Assembly (NCBI GenBank): GCA_905188085.1
Contig: CAJJKN010000003.1
Span: 237,275-301,274, forward strand
Reading direction: 5' to 3'
DNA length: 64,000 nucleotides
DNA from: an uncultured Bacillota bacterium
GTDB taxonomy: Bacteria; Bacillota; Clostridia; Christensenellales; QAND01
Each line of letters starts with the position of its first letter. Position 1 is the stretch's first letter. Below, piece after piece: positions 26,502 through 35,120 of the stretch. The notes under the pieces were generated by a model, which ran no database searches, was not told the origin of the DNA, and was given only the letters and a program-made list of their open reading frames with translations. A program made the position numbers and the translations under genes.

Positions 26502-28499
26502 TTACACATCCAAATTGGCCACGAGTTTGCAATTTTCTTCGATAAATTCGCGCCGCGGTTCCACCTGATCCCCCATCAAAACGGAGAAGATCTGGTCTGC
26601 CGCCATCGCATCCTCCATGGAAACCTGCAAAATCGTACGCGTCTGCGGGTCCATGGTCGTTTCCCAAAGCTGTTCCGGATTCATCTCACCCAGGCCTTTA
26701 TAGCGCTGGATTTCCACGCCCTGGCGCCCGTTTTCTTCCAATTCGCGGTCAAGGTCTTCCTCTTCATAGCAATAGACTTCCTTTTTCCCGCGTTTCACCT
26801 TAAACAGCGGCGGCTGGGCAATGTATACATGCCCCTGCTCCACCAAAGGCCGCATATAACGGAAGAAGAACGTCAACAGCAAAATGCGGATATGGCTGCC
26901 GTCCACATCGGCATCCGTCATGCAGATGATCCGGTCATACCGCAGTTTTTCCACATCAAATTCCTGCCCGATCCCCGCGCCGAACGCGGTGATCATCGCG
27001 CGGATTTCTTCATTGGCCAGCATGCGGTCCAGCCTTGTTTTTTCCACGTTGAGGATTTTACCGCGCAGCGGCAAAATTGCCTGGAAAGTTCTGTCCCGGC
27101 CCTGCTTGGCGCTGCCGCCGGCCGAGTCCCCCTCTACGATGAAGATTTCGCATACGGCAGGGTCTTTTTCCGAACAGTCCGCCAATTTCCCGGGCAATGA
27201 ATTGGATTCCAAAGCCCCTTTTCTCAGCGTCATTTCCCGGGCCTTGCGCGCCTCTTCCCGGGCTCTGCGCGCCACCAAACACTTTTGAATCACTGTTTTG
27301 GCCACAGACGGGTTCTCTTCAAAAAACACCATCATCCCGTCATACAGCGCGCCTTCCACCAGCCCGCGGATATCCGCATTGCCCAGCTTTGTCTTGGTCT
27401 GCCCTTCAAACTGCGGGTCGGTCAATTTTACGCTGATCACGCTGGTCAGCCCTTCGCGCACGTCTTCGCCGGTTAAATTCGCATCGTTTTGCTTTAACAG
27501 GCCGAATTTTCTCGCGTAATCGTTTACCGCTCTTGTCATCCCGTTTTTAAAGCCGGTTAAGTGCACGCCGCCCTCGTGGGTGGCGATGTTGTTGGCAAAC
27601 GTATAGGTATTTTCTACAAACCCGTCGGTATACTGCAAGCCGATCTCCACCGAGGCATCCTCTTTTTTGGCGGAAATGTAAACCGGCGGCTCATGCAGCA
27701 CGGTTTTGTTTTTATTTAAATATTCCACAAAGCTGGGAATGCCGCCTTCAAAATGGAACACATCTTCCCTGCCGTCTCGCACATCGCGCAGCACGATTTT
27801 AATGCCGCTGTTCAAATGCGCCAATTCCCGCAGGCGTCCCTTTAAAACGTCGTATTCCAGCTTTGTTCCTTTGTCAAAAATCTCCTCATCCGGCAAAAAG
27901 CGAATCACCGTACCGGTAATTTCCACCGGTTCCATCTGCTCTACATAGGTCACCGGTTCGCCGCGCACATATTCCTGCCGATAATGATATCCGTCTCTGT
28001 ATACATCCGCCGTCAGCCAGGCAGACAGCGCATTTACCACGCTGACGCCCACGCCGTGCAGCCCGCCGGAAACCTTGTATCCGCCGCCGCCGAATTTGCC
28101 GCCGGCATGCAGCATGGTCAGCGCCACCTCCAGCGCGCTTTTCCCCATTTTGGCATGTATGGCCACGGGAATGCCGCGCCCGTTGTCCGTCACGCTGCAG
28201 CTGCCGTCATGGTGCAGGGTCACGATAATTTCCGTACAATACCCCGCCATCGCTTCATCGATGCTGTTGTCCACAATTTCCTGCACCAAATGATGAAGCC
28301 CTCTGGAATCCGTAGAGCCGATATACATGCCGGGGCGCACGCGAACCGCCTCCAGCCCTTCGAGCACTTGAATCTCGTCTGCGCTGTATTCGCCTTGCAC
28401 AGCCGCGTCCATCGTGCCCTTTTCAAACTCCACATGCTCATATTCCTGGCTTGTTTGTTCTTCTAAAATCTCGTTTTCCCTGGTTTCAAATTCGTTCAT
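26502..28499 (-). CDS. gyrB: DNA gyrase subunit B
   Basis: A 665-residue ATPase subunit of gyrase. It has the GHKL ATP-binding site (IVDNSIDEAMAGY, DNGRGIPV, GLHGVGVSVVNALS), the transducer domain, and the TOPRIM domain with EGDSAGGSAKQGRDR and the metal-binding CMTDADVDGSHIR. It carries an acidic N-terminal extension of about 40 residues before the usual start (SADEIQVLEGLEAVRVRPGMYIG, split here after the twentieth residue by family convention). The start codon overlaps the remB stop by four bases (ATGA), giving coupled expression. Confidence 0.95.
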   Translation of the reverse strand: MNEFETRENEILEEQTSQEYEHVEFEKGTMDAAVQGEYSADEIQVLEGLEAVRVRPGMYIGSTDSRGLHHLVQEIVDNSIDEAMAGYCTEIIVTLHHDGSCSVTDNGRGIPVAIHAKMGKSALEVALTMLHAGGKFGGGGYKVSGGLHGVGVSVVNALSAWLTADVYRDGYHYRQEYVRGEPVTYVEQMEPVEITGTVIRFLPDEEIFDKGTKLEYDVLKGRLRELAHLNSGIKIVLRDVRDGREDVFHFEGGIPSFVEYLNKNKTVLHEPPVYISAKKEDASVEIGLQYTDGFVENTYTFANNIATHEGGVHLTGFKNGMTRAVNDYARKFGLLKQNDANLTGEDVREGLTSVISVKLTDPQFEGQTKTKLGNADIRGLVEGALYDGMMVFFEENPSVAKTVIQKCLVARRAREEARKAREMTLRKGALESNSLPGKLADCSEKDPAVCEIFIVEGDSAGGSAKQGRDRTFQAILPLRGKILNVEKTRLDRMLANEEIRAMITAFGAGIGQEFDVEKLRYDRIICMTDADVDGSHIRILLLTFFFRYMRPLVEQGHVYIAQPPLFKVKRGKKEVYCYEEEDLDRELEENGRQGVEIQRYKGLGEMNPEQLWETTMDPQTRTILQVSMEDAMAADQIFSVLMGDQVEPRREFIEENCKLVANLDV

Positions 28500-28774
28500 A
28501 GGATCAGATTCACCCCTTGGTCATTCCTCTCTGCGCGTTTTTTCAACGTTGCTGCAGAAATAGGCGATGCATAAATGCGCTCCTCCCCATTGGGAGTTGA
28601 TATAACGACGTAGCTTTTAATCTGCTTTTCTTCGATGACGATCAGATGTCCTCTTTTTTGCGCCTCTTGCAAAAAGCACCCGTTCCGGGTATCCGGCCCG
28701 CAGCCATCCGCTTTTAAAACAAACAGCACGTCTTCAAAAAAACAGCAAAATTCTCCACCTAGATGAAGAATCAT
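28496..28774 (-). CDS. remB: RemB/YaaB-like DUF370 regulatory protein
   Basis: A 92-residue protein of the extracellular-matrix-regulator RemB (YaaB, DUF370) family, found between recF and gyrB in many Firmicutes. The start at 28774 (MILHLGGEF) aligns with the family start, which reads M-x-hydrophobic-HLG. An upstream AT-rich extension is rejected because it reads through the promoter. The family landmarks SYVVISTPNGEERIYASPIS and ATLKKRA near the C terminus are clear. Its exact role outside Bacillus is unknown. It is the promoter-proximal gene of remB-gyrB-small membrane protein-gyrA. Confidence 0.85.
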   Translation of the reverse strand: MILHLGGEFCCFFEDVLFVLKADGCGPDTRNGCFLQEAQKRGHLIVIEEKQIKSYVVISTPNGEERIYASPISAATLKKRAERNDQGVNLIL

Positions 28775-28819
28775 TGCTTTCACCATCCTACTCAGCTTTG
28801 GCTGATTTTTCTGTTTATA

Positions 28820-28848
28820 ATTATATACTATATAATAATATAATGAAA
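28820..28848 (-). promoter_or_regulatory. Probable promoter of the remB-gyrB-gyrA operon
   Basis: On the minus strand TTTCAT (28848-28843), a 17-bp spacer and TATAAT (28825-28820), in a very AT-rich patch 45 bp before the remB start. The 200 bp between here and the recF terminator hold nothing else recognisable. Confidence 0.55.
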
Positions 28849-29027
28849 GGTTTTTCACCTGATTTTTCGGCCTTTCGGCGGAAAAAAGCTCCTTTTTTCC
28901 TTGCTTTTCCCAGCGTTTGGCAGACGTCGTTTCCCCGCCTGTTTTTTATGGGATTTCCCATAAGACCGCAGCGCGTTTATACAAGATTTTTTAAGTATTT
29001 TTCGGTTGGATTTTGCCTTTGTTTTTA

Positions 29028-29062
29028 CAAAAATGCCGGTGCGTTTTTATGTAGCACCGGCA
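29028..29062 (-). terminator. Intrinsic terminator after recF
   Basis: In the transcript TGCCGGTGC and GCACCGGCA form a perfect 9-bp stem around an 11-base loop, followed by UUUUUGU. It separates recF from the gyrase operon. Confidence 0.92.
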
Positions 29063-29078
29063 TAAAGTATATGCGTTT

Positions 29079-30158
29079 TTATTCCGTCAGTTTCCCCTGT
29101 TCCACTTTGAATATCTTTGCGGCTTTCAAATGTTCCGGCGGCCTTGTGGCCGTTGTAAGCAGCACCTGGCCTTCCACATGCTCTGTCAGCGCCTGCTGCC
29201 GCTTCAAATCCAGCTCCGAGAGCACATCATCCAGCATCAAAACCGGCCTGTGCCCGCTCCGCGCCTGCATCCTGGCCACCTCCGCCAGCTTTAAGGCTAA
29301 CACCGCCGTCCTCTGCTGCCCTTGGGAAGCATAACTGCGTGCTTCCTTATCGCGGATAACAATCTGCAAATCATCCCTGTGCGGCCCTACACCGGTTATA
29401 TATCGCCTTTTATCGGCCGGCCGTGCATTTTTCAGCGCCTCGGTCAGCGCTTTTTCAATCTCCTGTTCCGTTCCCTGCGGTACCTGCGAACGATACATCA
29501 CGCGCATCGGCTCACCGTTTGCTATGTCGCTATACAGCCGGGCCGCCATCGGCTCTATTTCTATGCAAAACTGCTGTCTGTGCCACAACACCTTTGCCCC
29601 CACATGCGCCATGGTTTGCTCATAGGCATCGTAGACAGTCTCTTCTTCTATCCCTTTTTTCAGCAGCGCATTTCTTTGGGAAAGCGCCGCGTTGTATTGC
29701 ATCAGCGAAGAAAAATAAGCCGGGCTCATCTGGCATAACGCGGTGTCCATATATTTTCTGCGCAGGCTCGGCCCGCCTTTGATCAATTGCAAATCCTCCG
29801 GTGCAAACAACACGCACTGTACATGCCCCATCAATTCGCTCATCCGCCGAATCGGCACGCCGGATACCGAAATGCGCTTATGTTTGTTGGCCTGAAGCAT
29901 CACCTGGATATGCCGCGGGCCGTCATGCCGCTTTACCCGCAGGCCGATCTGCGCATTTTCTTTGCCGTAAGAAACCATCTCCGCGCTTTGCACTGTTCTA
30001 TGGCTTTTCCCAAGGCAGCAAACATGCACCGCTTCCAACAAATTTGTTTTTCCCTGCGCATTGCCGCCCCAAAATACAGACAACCCGTCTCCCAAGGAGA
30101 GCTGCAATTGTTGATAATTGCGAAAATCTTTCAGCACAAGCTGTGAAATGATCATCAT
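29079..30158 (-). CDS. recF: Recombination/replication repair protein RecF
   Basis: A 359-residue SMC-like ATPase that helps load RecA at single-strand gaps and stalled forks. Walker A is GGNAQGKTNLLEA, Walker B is VLMLDDVLSELD, and the family segments VLFAPEDLQLIKGGPS and YASQGQQRT are present. The start at 30158 is a tandem ATG behind AGGAGG. In most Firmicutes recF follows dnaN and a small S4-domain gene (yaaA). Here dnaN is 17 kb away and no S4-domain gene is visible. A TGA-TATAAT extended -10 (30191-30186) lies just upstream. Confidence 0.95.
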   Translation of the reverse strand: MMIISQLVLKDFRNYQQLQLSLGDGLSVFWGGNAQGKTNLLEAVHVCCLGKSHRTVQSAEMVSYGKENAQIGLRVKRHDGPRHIQVMLQANKHKRISVSGVPIRRMSELMGHVQCVLFAPEDLQLIKGGPSLRRKYMDTALCQMSPAYFSSLMQYNAALSQRNALLKKGIEEETVYDAYEQTMAHVGAKVLWHRQQFCIEIEPMAARLYSDIANGEPMRVMYRSQVPQGTEQEIEKALTEALKNARPADKRRYITGVGPHRDDLQIVIRDKEARSYASQGQQRTAVLALKLAEVARMQARSGHRPVLMLDDVLSELDLKRQQALTEHVEGQVLLTTATRPPEHLKAAKIFKVEQGKLTE

Positions 30159-30185
30159 ACACCCTCCTTTTGAATCGTACTGTGT

Positions 30186-30194
30186 ATTATATCA
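30186..30194 (-). promoter_or_regulatory. Extended -10 promoter element for recF
   Basis: The minus strand reads TGATATAAT immediately upstream of recF (TATAAT at 30191-30186). No strong -35 is visible at 17 bp. Separation from dnaN requires recF to have its own promoter, which supports the call. Confidence 0.45.
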
Positions 30195-30220
30195 CACTCT
30201 TGCCCCGTGTTCGCTTTCGG

Positions 30221-30250
30221 TTGCAAATTTACTTGTCCCTATGTTACACT
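30221..30250 (+). promoter_or_regulatory. Candidate promoter for the first alcohol dehydrogenase pair
   Basis: TTGCAA (30221-30226), an 18-bp spacer and TACACT (30245-30250), 84 bp before the ATG at 30334. It is divergent from recF. Confidence 0.5.
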
Positions 30251-30266
30251 AAAGTTATCATTTCGG

Positions 30267-30307
30267 CGGGCTTCCGCTTTGGTTTGAGCTTCAAAGCCCG
30301 CGGGCTT
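30267..30307 (+). promoter_or_regulatory. Leader with alternative hairpins upstream of alcohol dehydrogenase 1
   Basis: GCGGGCTT occurs at 30267-30274 and again at 30300-30307, with its complement AAGCCCGC between them at 30294-30301. The complement can pair with the first copy (8 bp). Alternatively AAGCC and GGCTT can close a CGCG tetraloop with the second copy. This is a possible attenuation or RNA-stability element; no ligand domain was recognised. Confidence 0.4.
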
Positions 30308-30333
30308 ATTTTAGGTATAGGAGGTCTTTATCT

Positions 30334-31491
30334 ATGCTGAATTTCACTTTCTATTCTCCCACCAAGTTTGTTTTCGGCAAAGGCGAAGAAAAAAATATCG
30401 GCAAGCTTTTGGCCGAGCGCGGCACCAAAAAGGTATTGCTGCATTACGGCGGACAGAGCGCAGAAAAATCCGGTCTGCTGGGTCGTGTGCGCACTTCTTT
30501 GGACAGTGCCGGCATCGCGTATGTGGAGTTGGGCGGCGTACACCCAAACCCGCGTTACTCACTGGCCAAGGAAGGCATGGAATTGGCGCGTAAAGAAAAT
30601 GTGGATCTTATCTTGGCCGTCGGCGGCGGCAGCGTGGTAGACAGCTCCAAGTGCATTGCTATCGGCGCTTTGTATGATGGCGATGTCTGGCAGGATTTCT
30701 ATATGGATAAAAAAGAAATCACCGCCGCTTTGCCGGTAGCCTGCATCCTCACCATCGCGGCGGCCGGTTCCGAAGGCAGCCCGGGCACTGTTATCTCCAA
30801 CCGAGAAGTGGGCATCAAAGAAGGGGTACGCGCAAGCGATCTGCTTCGCCCCGTGCTCAGCATCCTCAATCCGGAACTGACCATGACCCTGCCTGCCTAC
30901 CAGACCGCCTGCGGCGTTACGGATATGTTTATCCATCTGATCGAACGGTATTTTACCAACACACCGGATGTAAACATCACCGACGAAATGATCGAAGGCT
31001 TGATGCGCACCATCTTGAAATACGGCAAAGTGGCTGTGGAACATCCCGATGATTACAACGCCCGCGCACAGATCATGTGGGCCGGCACCTTGGCACACAA
31101 CAACATCTGCGGCGTCGGCCGTGAGCAGGATTGGGCCAGCCATCATATTCAGCACCGCATCGGCGCCAAATACGACAGCGCACACGGCGCAGGTTTGGCC
31201 ACGGTGTTCCCGGCTTGGGCCAAATATGTATACAAACACGATGTGCCGCGCTTTGTGCGTTTTGCCACAAAAGTCATGGGCGTAGACAACGATGTGTTCC
31301 ATCCGGAAGAAGTGGCGCTGGAAGGCATTGCGCGCATCAAAGCGTATTTCTCCTCCATCGGCATGCCCACCTCTCTGTCCGAACTGGGCGTAAAGGATGA
31401 GGATATCAAAGAACTGGCCAACTTTAACGACGGCTTCTTTGTAAAACTCACCCCCGCCGATATGGAACAGATTTACGAACTGGCCAAATAA
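30334..31491 (+). CDS. Iron-containing alcohol dehydrogenase 1 (butanol dehydrogenase family)
   Basis: A 385-residue cytoplasmic NAD(P)-dependent oxidoreductase that interconverts aldehydes and alcohols, most like clostridial butanol dehydrogenases and YugJ/YugK. The cofactor site shows GGGSVVDSSK. The iron ligands are Asp197, His201, His270 and His284, with the same spacing as in FucO-type enzymes. The conserved DWASHHIQH and YDSAHGAGLAT motifs are intact. AGGAGG precedes the ATG. It is first of a tandem pair and one of four close paralogues in the window. Bases 31159-31331 are almost identical to part of paralogue 3, while the flanks are not, which points to gene conversion. Confidence 0.93.
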   Translation: MLNFTFYSPTKFVFGKGEEKNIGKLLAERGTKKVLLHYGGQSAEKSGLLGRVRTSLDSAGIAYVELGGVHPNPRYSLAKEGMELARKENVDLILAVGGGSVVDSSKCIAIGALYDGDVWQDFYMDKKEITAALPVACILTIAAAGSEGSPGTVISNREVGIKEGVRASDLLRPVLSILNPELTMTLPAYQTACGVTDMFIHLIERYFTNTPDVNITDEMIEGLMRTILKYGKVAVEHPDDYNARAQIMWAGTLAHNNICGVGREQDWASHHIQHRIGAKYDSAHGAGLATVFPAWAKYVYKHDVPRFVRFATKVMGVDNDVFHPEEVALEGIARIKAYFSSIGMPTSLSELGVKDEDIKELANFNDGFFVKLTPADMEQIYELAK

Positions 31492-31498
31492 CACAAAC

Positions 31499-31535
31499 AA
31501 AAAGCAATGGATCTTTTTCAGTCCATTGCTTTTTT
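31499..31535 (+). terminator. Intrinsic terminator/attenuator between alcohol dehydrogenases 1 and 2
   Basis: AAAAAGCAATGGA and TCCATTGCTTTTTT form a 13-bp perfect stem with U-run. The next gene's ribosome-binding site begins within a few bases, leaving no room for a new promoter, so gene 2 must depend on read-through or on a promoter inside gene 1. Confidence 0.85.
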
Positions 31536-31548
31536 GAAAGGAAATTTT

Positions 31549-32700
31549 ATGCTGAATTTTAATTTTTATTCTCCGACTCAATTCGTATTCGGCAAAGGCG
31601 AAGAAGCCAACATCGGCACGCTTTTGGCCGCGCGCGGCGCTAAAAAAGTATTGCTTCATTACGGCGGGCAAAGCGCAGAAAAATCCGGCCTGCTGGGCCG
31701 TGTGCGCGCTTCTTTGCAGCAGGCGTCCGTTCCGTTTATCGAGCTTGGCGGCGTACACGCCAACCCGCGCTACACCCTGGCGCTGGAAGGCATGGAATTG
31801 GCGCGCAAAGAAAACGTGGACCTCATCTTAGCCGTCGGCGGCGGCAGCGTGGTAGACAGCGCCAAATGCATCGCCATCGGCGCTTTGTATGACGGCGATG
31901 TCTGGCAGGATAAATATGTGGATCAAAAGCCCGTAACCGCGGCGCTTCCCGTGGCCTGCATTCTCACCATTGCGGCGGCAGGTTCCGAAGGCAGCGGCAG
32001 TTCGGTTATTACAAACCAGCAGGAGGGCAAAAAAATCAGCCTGCGCAGCGATTATATCCGCCCTGTGCTCTCCATTATGAATCCGGAATTAACATACACG
32101 CTGCCCGCTTATCAGGTTGCCTGCGGCGTAACGGATATGTTTATTCATGTAACGGAACGGTATTTTACCAACACGCCGGATGTCAATTTAACAGACGAAC
32201 TGAGCGAAGCTGTGATGCGCACGATTCTAAAATACGGCAAACAGGCGGTTTTCACCACGGATTATAATGCCCGCGCGCAAATCATGTGGGCCGGCACCCT
32301 GGCGCACAACAACCTTTTGGGCGCAGACCGCGAACAGGATTGGGCCAGCCATATGATTCAGCTCCGCATCGGCGCCAAATACGACAGCGCCCACGGCGCG
32401 GGCCTGGCCACGATTTTCCCTGCCTGGGCCAAATATGTGTATAAACACGATGTGCCGCGTTTTGTGCGTTTCGCCACCAAAGTGATGGGCGTAGACAACG
32501 ATGTGTTCCATCCGGAAGAAGTGGCGCTGGAAGGCATTGCGCGCATCAAGGCATATTTTGCTTCCCTCGGCATGCCCACCACGCTGGCCGAACTCGGCGT
32601 AAAGGAAGAGGACATCAAAGAACTGGCCAATACCCACCAGGGTAAATTTGTGGAGCTTTGCCCTGAAGACATTGAACAAATCTACGAACTGGCCAAATAA
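31549..32700 (+). CDS. Iron-containing alcohol dehydrogenase 2 (butanol dehydrogenase family)
   Basis: A 383-residue paralogue of the gene before it, with the same predicted aldehyde/alcohol oxidoreductase activity. GGGSVVDSAK (cofactor), TDMFIH, DWASHMIQ and YDSAHGAGLAT (iron ligands) are all conserved. The start MLNFNFYSP at 31549 has AAAGGA upstream; a longer reading runs through the terminator stem and is rejected. It differs from copy 1 mainly in residues 160-185 and 255-270. Expression is probably lower because of the preceding terminator. Confidence 0.92.
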   Translation: MLNFNFYSPTQFVFGKGEEANIGTLLAARGAKKVLLHYGGQSAEKSGLLGRVRASLQQASVPFIELGGVHANPRYTLALEGMELARKENVDLILAVGGGSVVDSAKCIAIGALYDGDVWQDKYVDQKPVTAALPVACILTIAAAGSEGSGSSVITNQQEGKKISLRSDYIRPVLSIMNPELTYTLPAYQVACGVTDMFIHVTERYFTNTPDVNLTDELSEAVMRTILKYGKQAVFTTDYNARAQIMWAGTLAHNNLLGADREQDWASHMIQLRIGAKYDSAHGAGLATIFPAWAKYVYKHDVPRFVRFATKVMGVDNDVFHPEEVALEGIARIKAYFASLGMPTTLAELGVKEEDIKELANTHQGKFVELCPEDIEQIYELAK

Positions 32701-32716
32701 CAAATAACGCCATACA

Positions 32717-32758
32717 AAAATATCCGTAAGCGTTTGCTTACGGATATTTTCTTTTTTT
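32717..32758. terminator. Strong bidirectional intrinsic terminator
   Basis: A 15-bp perfect stem, AAAATATCCGTAAGC against its complement, closes a GTTT loop and is followed by a T-run, between the dehydrogenase pair and a convergent gene. Confidence 0.92.
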
Positions 32759-33392
32759 AGAAAAACAGCTTGCATAGATAGCTCAATCCCAAAGCGCCTG
32801 CCAGGCTGATCGCCGTTTGTTTGGGCGATTGGTAAAAAACAACCACACTTAGGATAAACAACAGCGTGTTGATTACACTCATGCAATCAAAATACCAGAA
32901 CCCCAGAGAAAAACAGCAGAGCATCATCCCCGCCAAAACCGCACTGTTTATCGCCAAAGAAATCCATGTTTTCCCTTTTCCATACCAGCACACATATGCC
33001 AAACAAGGCGATAAAACCGTAAGCCCATACCAGATTTTCATATATTGTTTGGGGTTAAATCCGCTGAATAAAATCGTATAGCAATGATAGCTGGTACACA
33101 TGCCCGCAAAAAAACAAAAAACATGCAGCGCCGCCCGCTTTGGCGTTTTGCTGTATACCGCAATTGCCAGCGCAAGCAGCAGCCAAACCGGAAGCGATGA
33201 AAACACATTGCCGAGATCCATCCAGCCCAAAAGGTTTTGCCACCAGATCGTTGGGTCGATCGAAAGGTTATCCAGCCATTTTGCAAAAAAGCCCAGAAAA
33301 ATGCCCGCCAAAATAATCAACAGGCTTTGCATCCCTCTTTTGGATGGGTTTTCCTCCTTGGGTTCTCGGATTTCATGGAACCGTCTTTCCAT
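32757..33392 (-). CDS. Integral membrane protein of unknown function
   Basis: A 211-residue protein with a basic cytoplasmic start (MERRFHEIREPKEENPSKRG) and about six hydrophobic helices. No enzymatic motif is recognised; it has conserved-looking aromatic and cysteine residues in helices three to six. The start at 33392 is a choice: the ribosome-binding site (AAAGGA) is about 12 bases away. The longer frame to 33482 would be encoded inside a hairpin and is rejected. The overall layout resembles small clostridial membrane proteins of the DUF6518 kind, but that is only a resemblance. Confidence 0.75.
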   Translation of the reverse strand: MERRFHEIREPKEENPSKRGMQSLLIILAGIFLGFFAKWLDNLSIDPTIWWQNLLGWMDLGNVFSSLPVWLLLALAIAVYSKTPKRAALHVFCFFAGMCTSYHCYTILFSGFNPKQYMKIWYGLTVLSPCLAYVCWYGKGKTWISLAINSAVLAGMMLCCFSLGFWYFDCMSVINTLLFILSVVVFYQSPKQTAISLAGALGLSYLCKLFF

Positions 33393-33458
33393 TTTGAAAA
33401 AACATCCTTTCCTGTTTCGGCTTTTTTGTTTTCCCGGCCGTTTTTTCTCCTTACTAAA

Positions 33459-33484
33459 GAATGCCCGAAAACCTTCGGGCATTC
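33459..33484 (-). terminator. Hairpin terminator after the redox operon
   Basis: GAATGCCCGAA and TTCGGGCATTC form a perfect 11-bp stem with a four-base loop, 23 bp after the DUF1667 stop. In the minus direction only UUUAG follows, so termination there may be partial. A better T-run lies on the plus side. Confidence 0.65.
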
Positions 33485-33506
33485 CTTTTTGTGTTTTTAT
33501 CGGGTT

Positions 33507-33863
33507 TTAATTCCAATCGTCGCGCGTGGTTACAATATCAATGCCGGTATCCAAGATATTCGGCACCACCACCGTACCCGCCTTGCTGCCCTTTTCCAGC
33601 ACAGTATCATGCAAAATTTCCAGACACTGTTTTAATACCGCTTTGGGAATGGGCTGTGCGCTTCGCACCGAAACGGGCACCGTACCCCCCGCCACCTTTA
33701 CGGAGGTGGTCAGCGTGCGGCGCGGATCCGTCACTTCGCTTTTCCCATACATTGCCCCGTTTTTACAGGTGTTTCCCGTTACCACCGGCTCATGCTCGCC
33801 GTCGTATTCCACAGTCAGCTGGCATCCCAGCGGACATTGCACACAAATCAAATGACGCACCAT
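33507..33863 (-). CDS. DUF1667 protein, accessory to GlpA/GlpB-type oxidoreductases
   Basis: A 118-residue small protein with an N-terminal cysteine pattern CVQCPLGC followed by GNTCKNG, compatible with an iron-sulfur cluster. DUF1667 genes characteristically follow the paired FAD oxidoreductases seen here (the Thermotoga TM1432-TM1434 arrangement) and are thought to be an electron-transfer subunit. It starts three bases after the preceding gene's stop. The function is inferred from context; the family assignment is good. Confidence 0.85.
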   Translation of the reverse strand: MVRHLICVQCPLGCQLTVEYDGEHEPVVTGNTCKNGAMYGKSEVTDPRRTLTTSVKVAGGTVPVSVRSAQPIPKAVLKQCLEILHDTVLEKGSKAGTVVVPNILDTGIDIVTTRDDWN

Positions 33864-33866
33864 CTG

Positions 33867-35120
33867 TTATGCCTCCTCTACTGCCACTGTAATCGGGCCA
33901 TTTTCCGCCAGCACGCCGGACAGATCCAACGCCATGGTTTCCATTTCGCCCGGCGCCACCACCGGCTTGCGTTGGGCTTTGAGCACCGTTCCATTTTGCG
34001 TTGCCACCAGTTTCACTTTCTTTTCCGGCGCGCCCACGCGGAACCGGATATTCACCTTTTCGCCCGCTGTTACGCGCTGTGGCACGGTATAACGCACATT
34101 GCGCCCTGTCTGCATTTGGATATTGGCTTTTCTTTCTTCGCCCGTCATGGCAAACTGTGCCGCATTGGCGCCCGCCTGTTTGGCTTCCTGGCTAACAAAA
34201 TCCACCAGGTCATGCACATGCAGCACATTGCCGCAGGCAAACACGCCCTCTATGCAGGTCATAAACGAATCGTCCACTTCCGGCCCGCCCGTAATGGGAG
34301 ACAGCGTCACGCCCAGTGCCTGGCTCAGTTCGTTTTCCGGCAGCAAACCGACGCTCAACAGCAGCGTATCGCAGGGAATGGTCTGCTCCGTGCCGGGAAT
34401 CGGCTTTTTCGTTGCGTCATCCACTTTGGCAATCGTCACAGCCTCCACGCGCCGGTCGCCGTGAATTTTCACCGCCGTATGGCTTAACAGCAGCGGAATA
34501 TCCAAATCTTCCAAACACTGTACAATGTTGCGCTGCAAGCCGCCGGAATAGCTCATCAATTCGCATACGGCATGCACTTTTGCCCCTTCAAACACCATGC
34601 GGCGCGCCATAATCAAGCCGATATCGCCGGAGCCCAAAATCACAACATCTTTACCCGGCAACAAGCCTTCCAGGTTTACCATGCGCTGCGCCGTGCCTGC
34701 TGCGTATACGCCGGCCGGCCGCGTGCCGGGAATGGCCAACGCGCCTCTGGGCCGTTCGCGGCAGCCCATTGCCAATACAATCGCCTTGGCCTGCACCGTA
34801 CAAAAGCCATGCTCACTGGATACCATTGTAATGCGGCGATCCTGCCCGATAGACAGCACCATCGTATCCAACCACACTTCAACATCGGTCTTTTTCAGCA
34901 TCTCAATATATTGCAGCGCATATTCCGGGCCGGTCAATTCTCTGCCAAAGGTATGCAGGCCAAACCCTGCATGAATACATTGGTTCAAAATGCCGCCCAA
35001 AACCGTATCGCGCTCAATCACCAATACATCTTTGGCGCCCTGTTCTTTGGCCGAAACAGCCGCGGACAGCCCGGCCGGGCCGCCACCGATAATCGCAACA
35101 TCCACCTGTTTTATCTGCAT
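33867..35120 (-). CDS. FAD-dependent NAD(P)-type oxidoreductase, partner of the GlpA-like protein
   Basis: A 417-residue flavoprotein of the pyridine-nucleotide-disulfide oxidoreductase fold. The FAD Rossmann motif is IIGGGPAGLSAA at the N terminus, a second dinucleotide motif is VVILGSGDIGLIMARR (about residues 155-170), and an ATG-like FAD motif with GVFACGN occurs near 290. No redox-active CxxC is visible. The start MQIKQVDV has AAAGGAGG. The gene overlaps the GlpA-like gene by ten bases. In the three-gene complex it probably passes electrons from the GlpA-like subunit to NAD(P) or another acceptor; direct evidence is absent. Confidence 0.85.
   Translation of the reverse strand: MQIKQVDVAIIGGGPAGLSAAVSAKEQGAKDVLVIERDTVLGGILNQCIHAGFGLHTFGRELTGPEYALQYIEMLKKTDVEVWLDTMVLSIGQDRRITMVSSEHGFCTVQAKAIVLAMGCRERPRGALAIPGTRPAGVYAAGTAQRMVNLEGLLPGKDVVILGSGDIGLIMARRMVFEGAKVHAVCELMSYSGGLQRNIVQCLEDLDIPLLLSHTAVKIHGDRRVEAVTIAKVDDATKKPIPGTEQTIPCDTLLLSVGLLPENELSQALGVTLSPITGGPEVDDSFMTCIEGVFACGNVLHVHDLVDFVSQEAKQAGANAAQFAMTGEERKANIQMQTGRNVRYTVPQRVTAGEKVNIRFRVGAPEKKVKLVATQNGTVLKAQRKPVVAPGEMETMALDLSGVLAENGPITVAVEEA

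Noticed and set aside
30559..31758. Long minus-strand frame opposite alcohol dehydrogenase 1 (and similar frames opposite copies 3 and 4)
   Set aside because: Antisense shadow of a well-supported gene; His/Gln-rich, non-protein-like composition.
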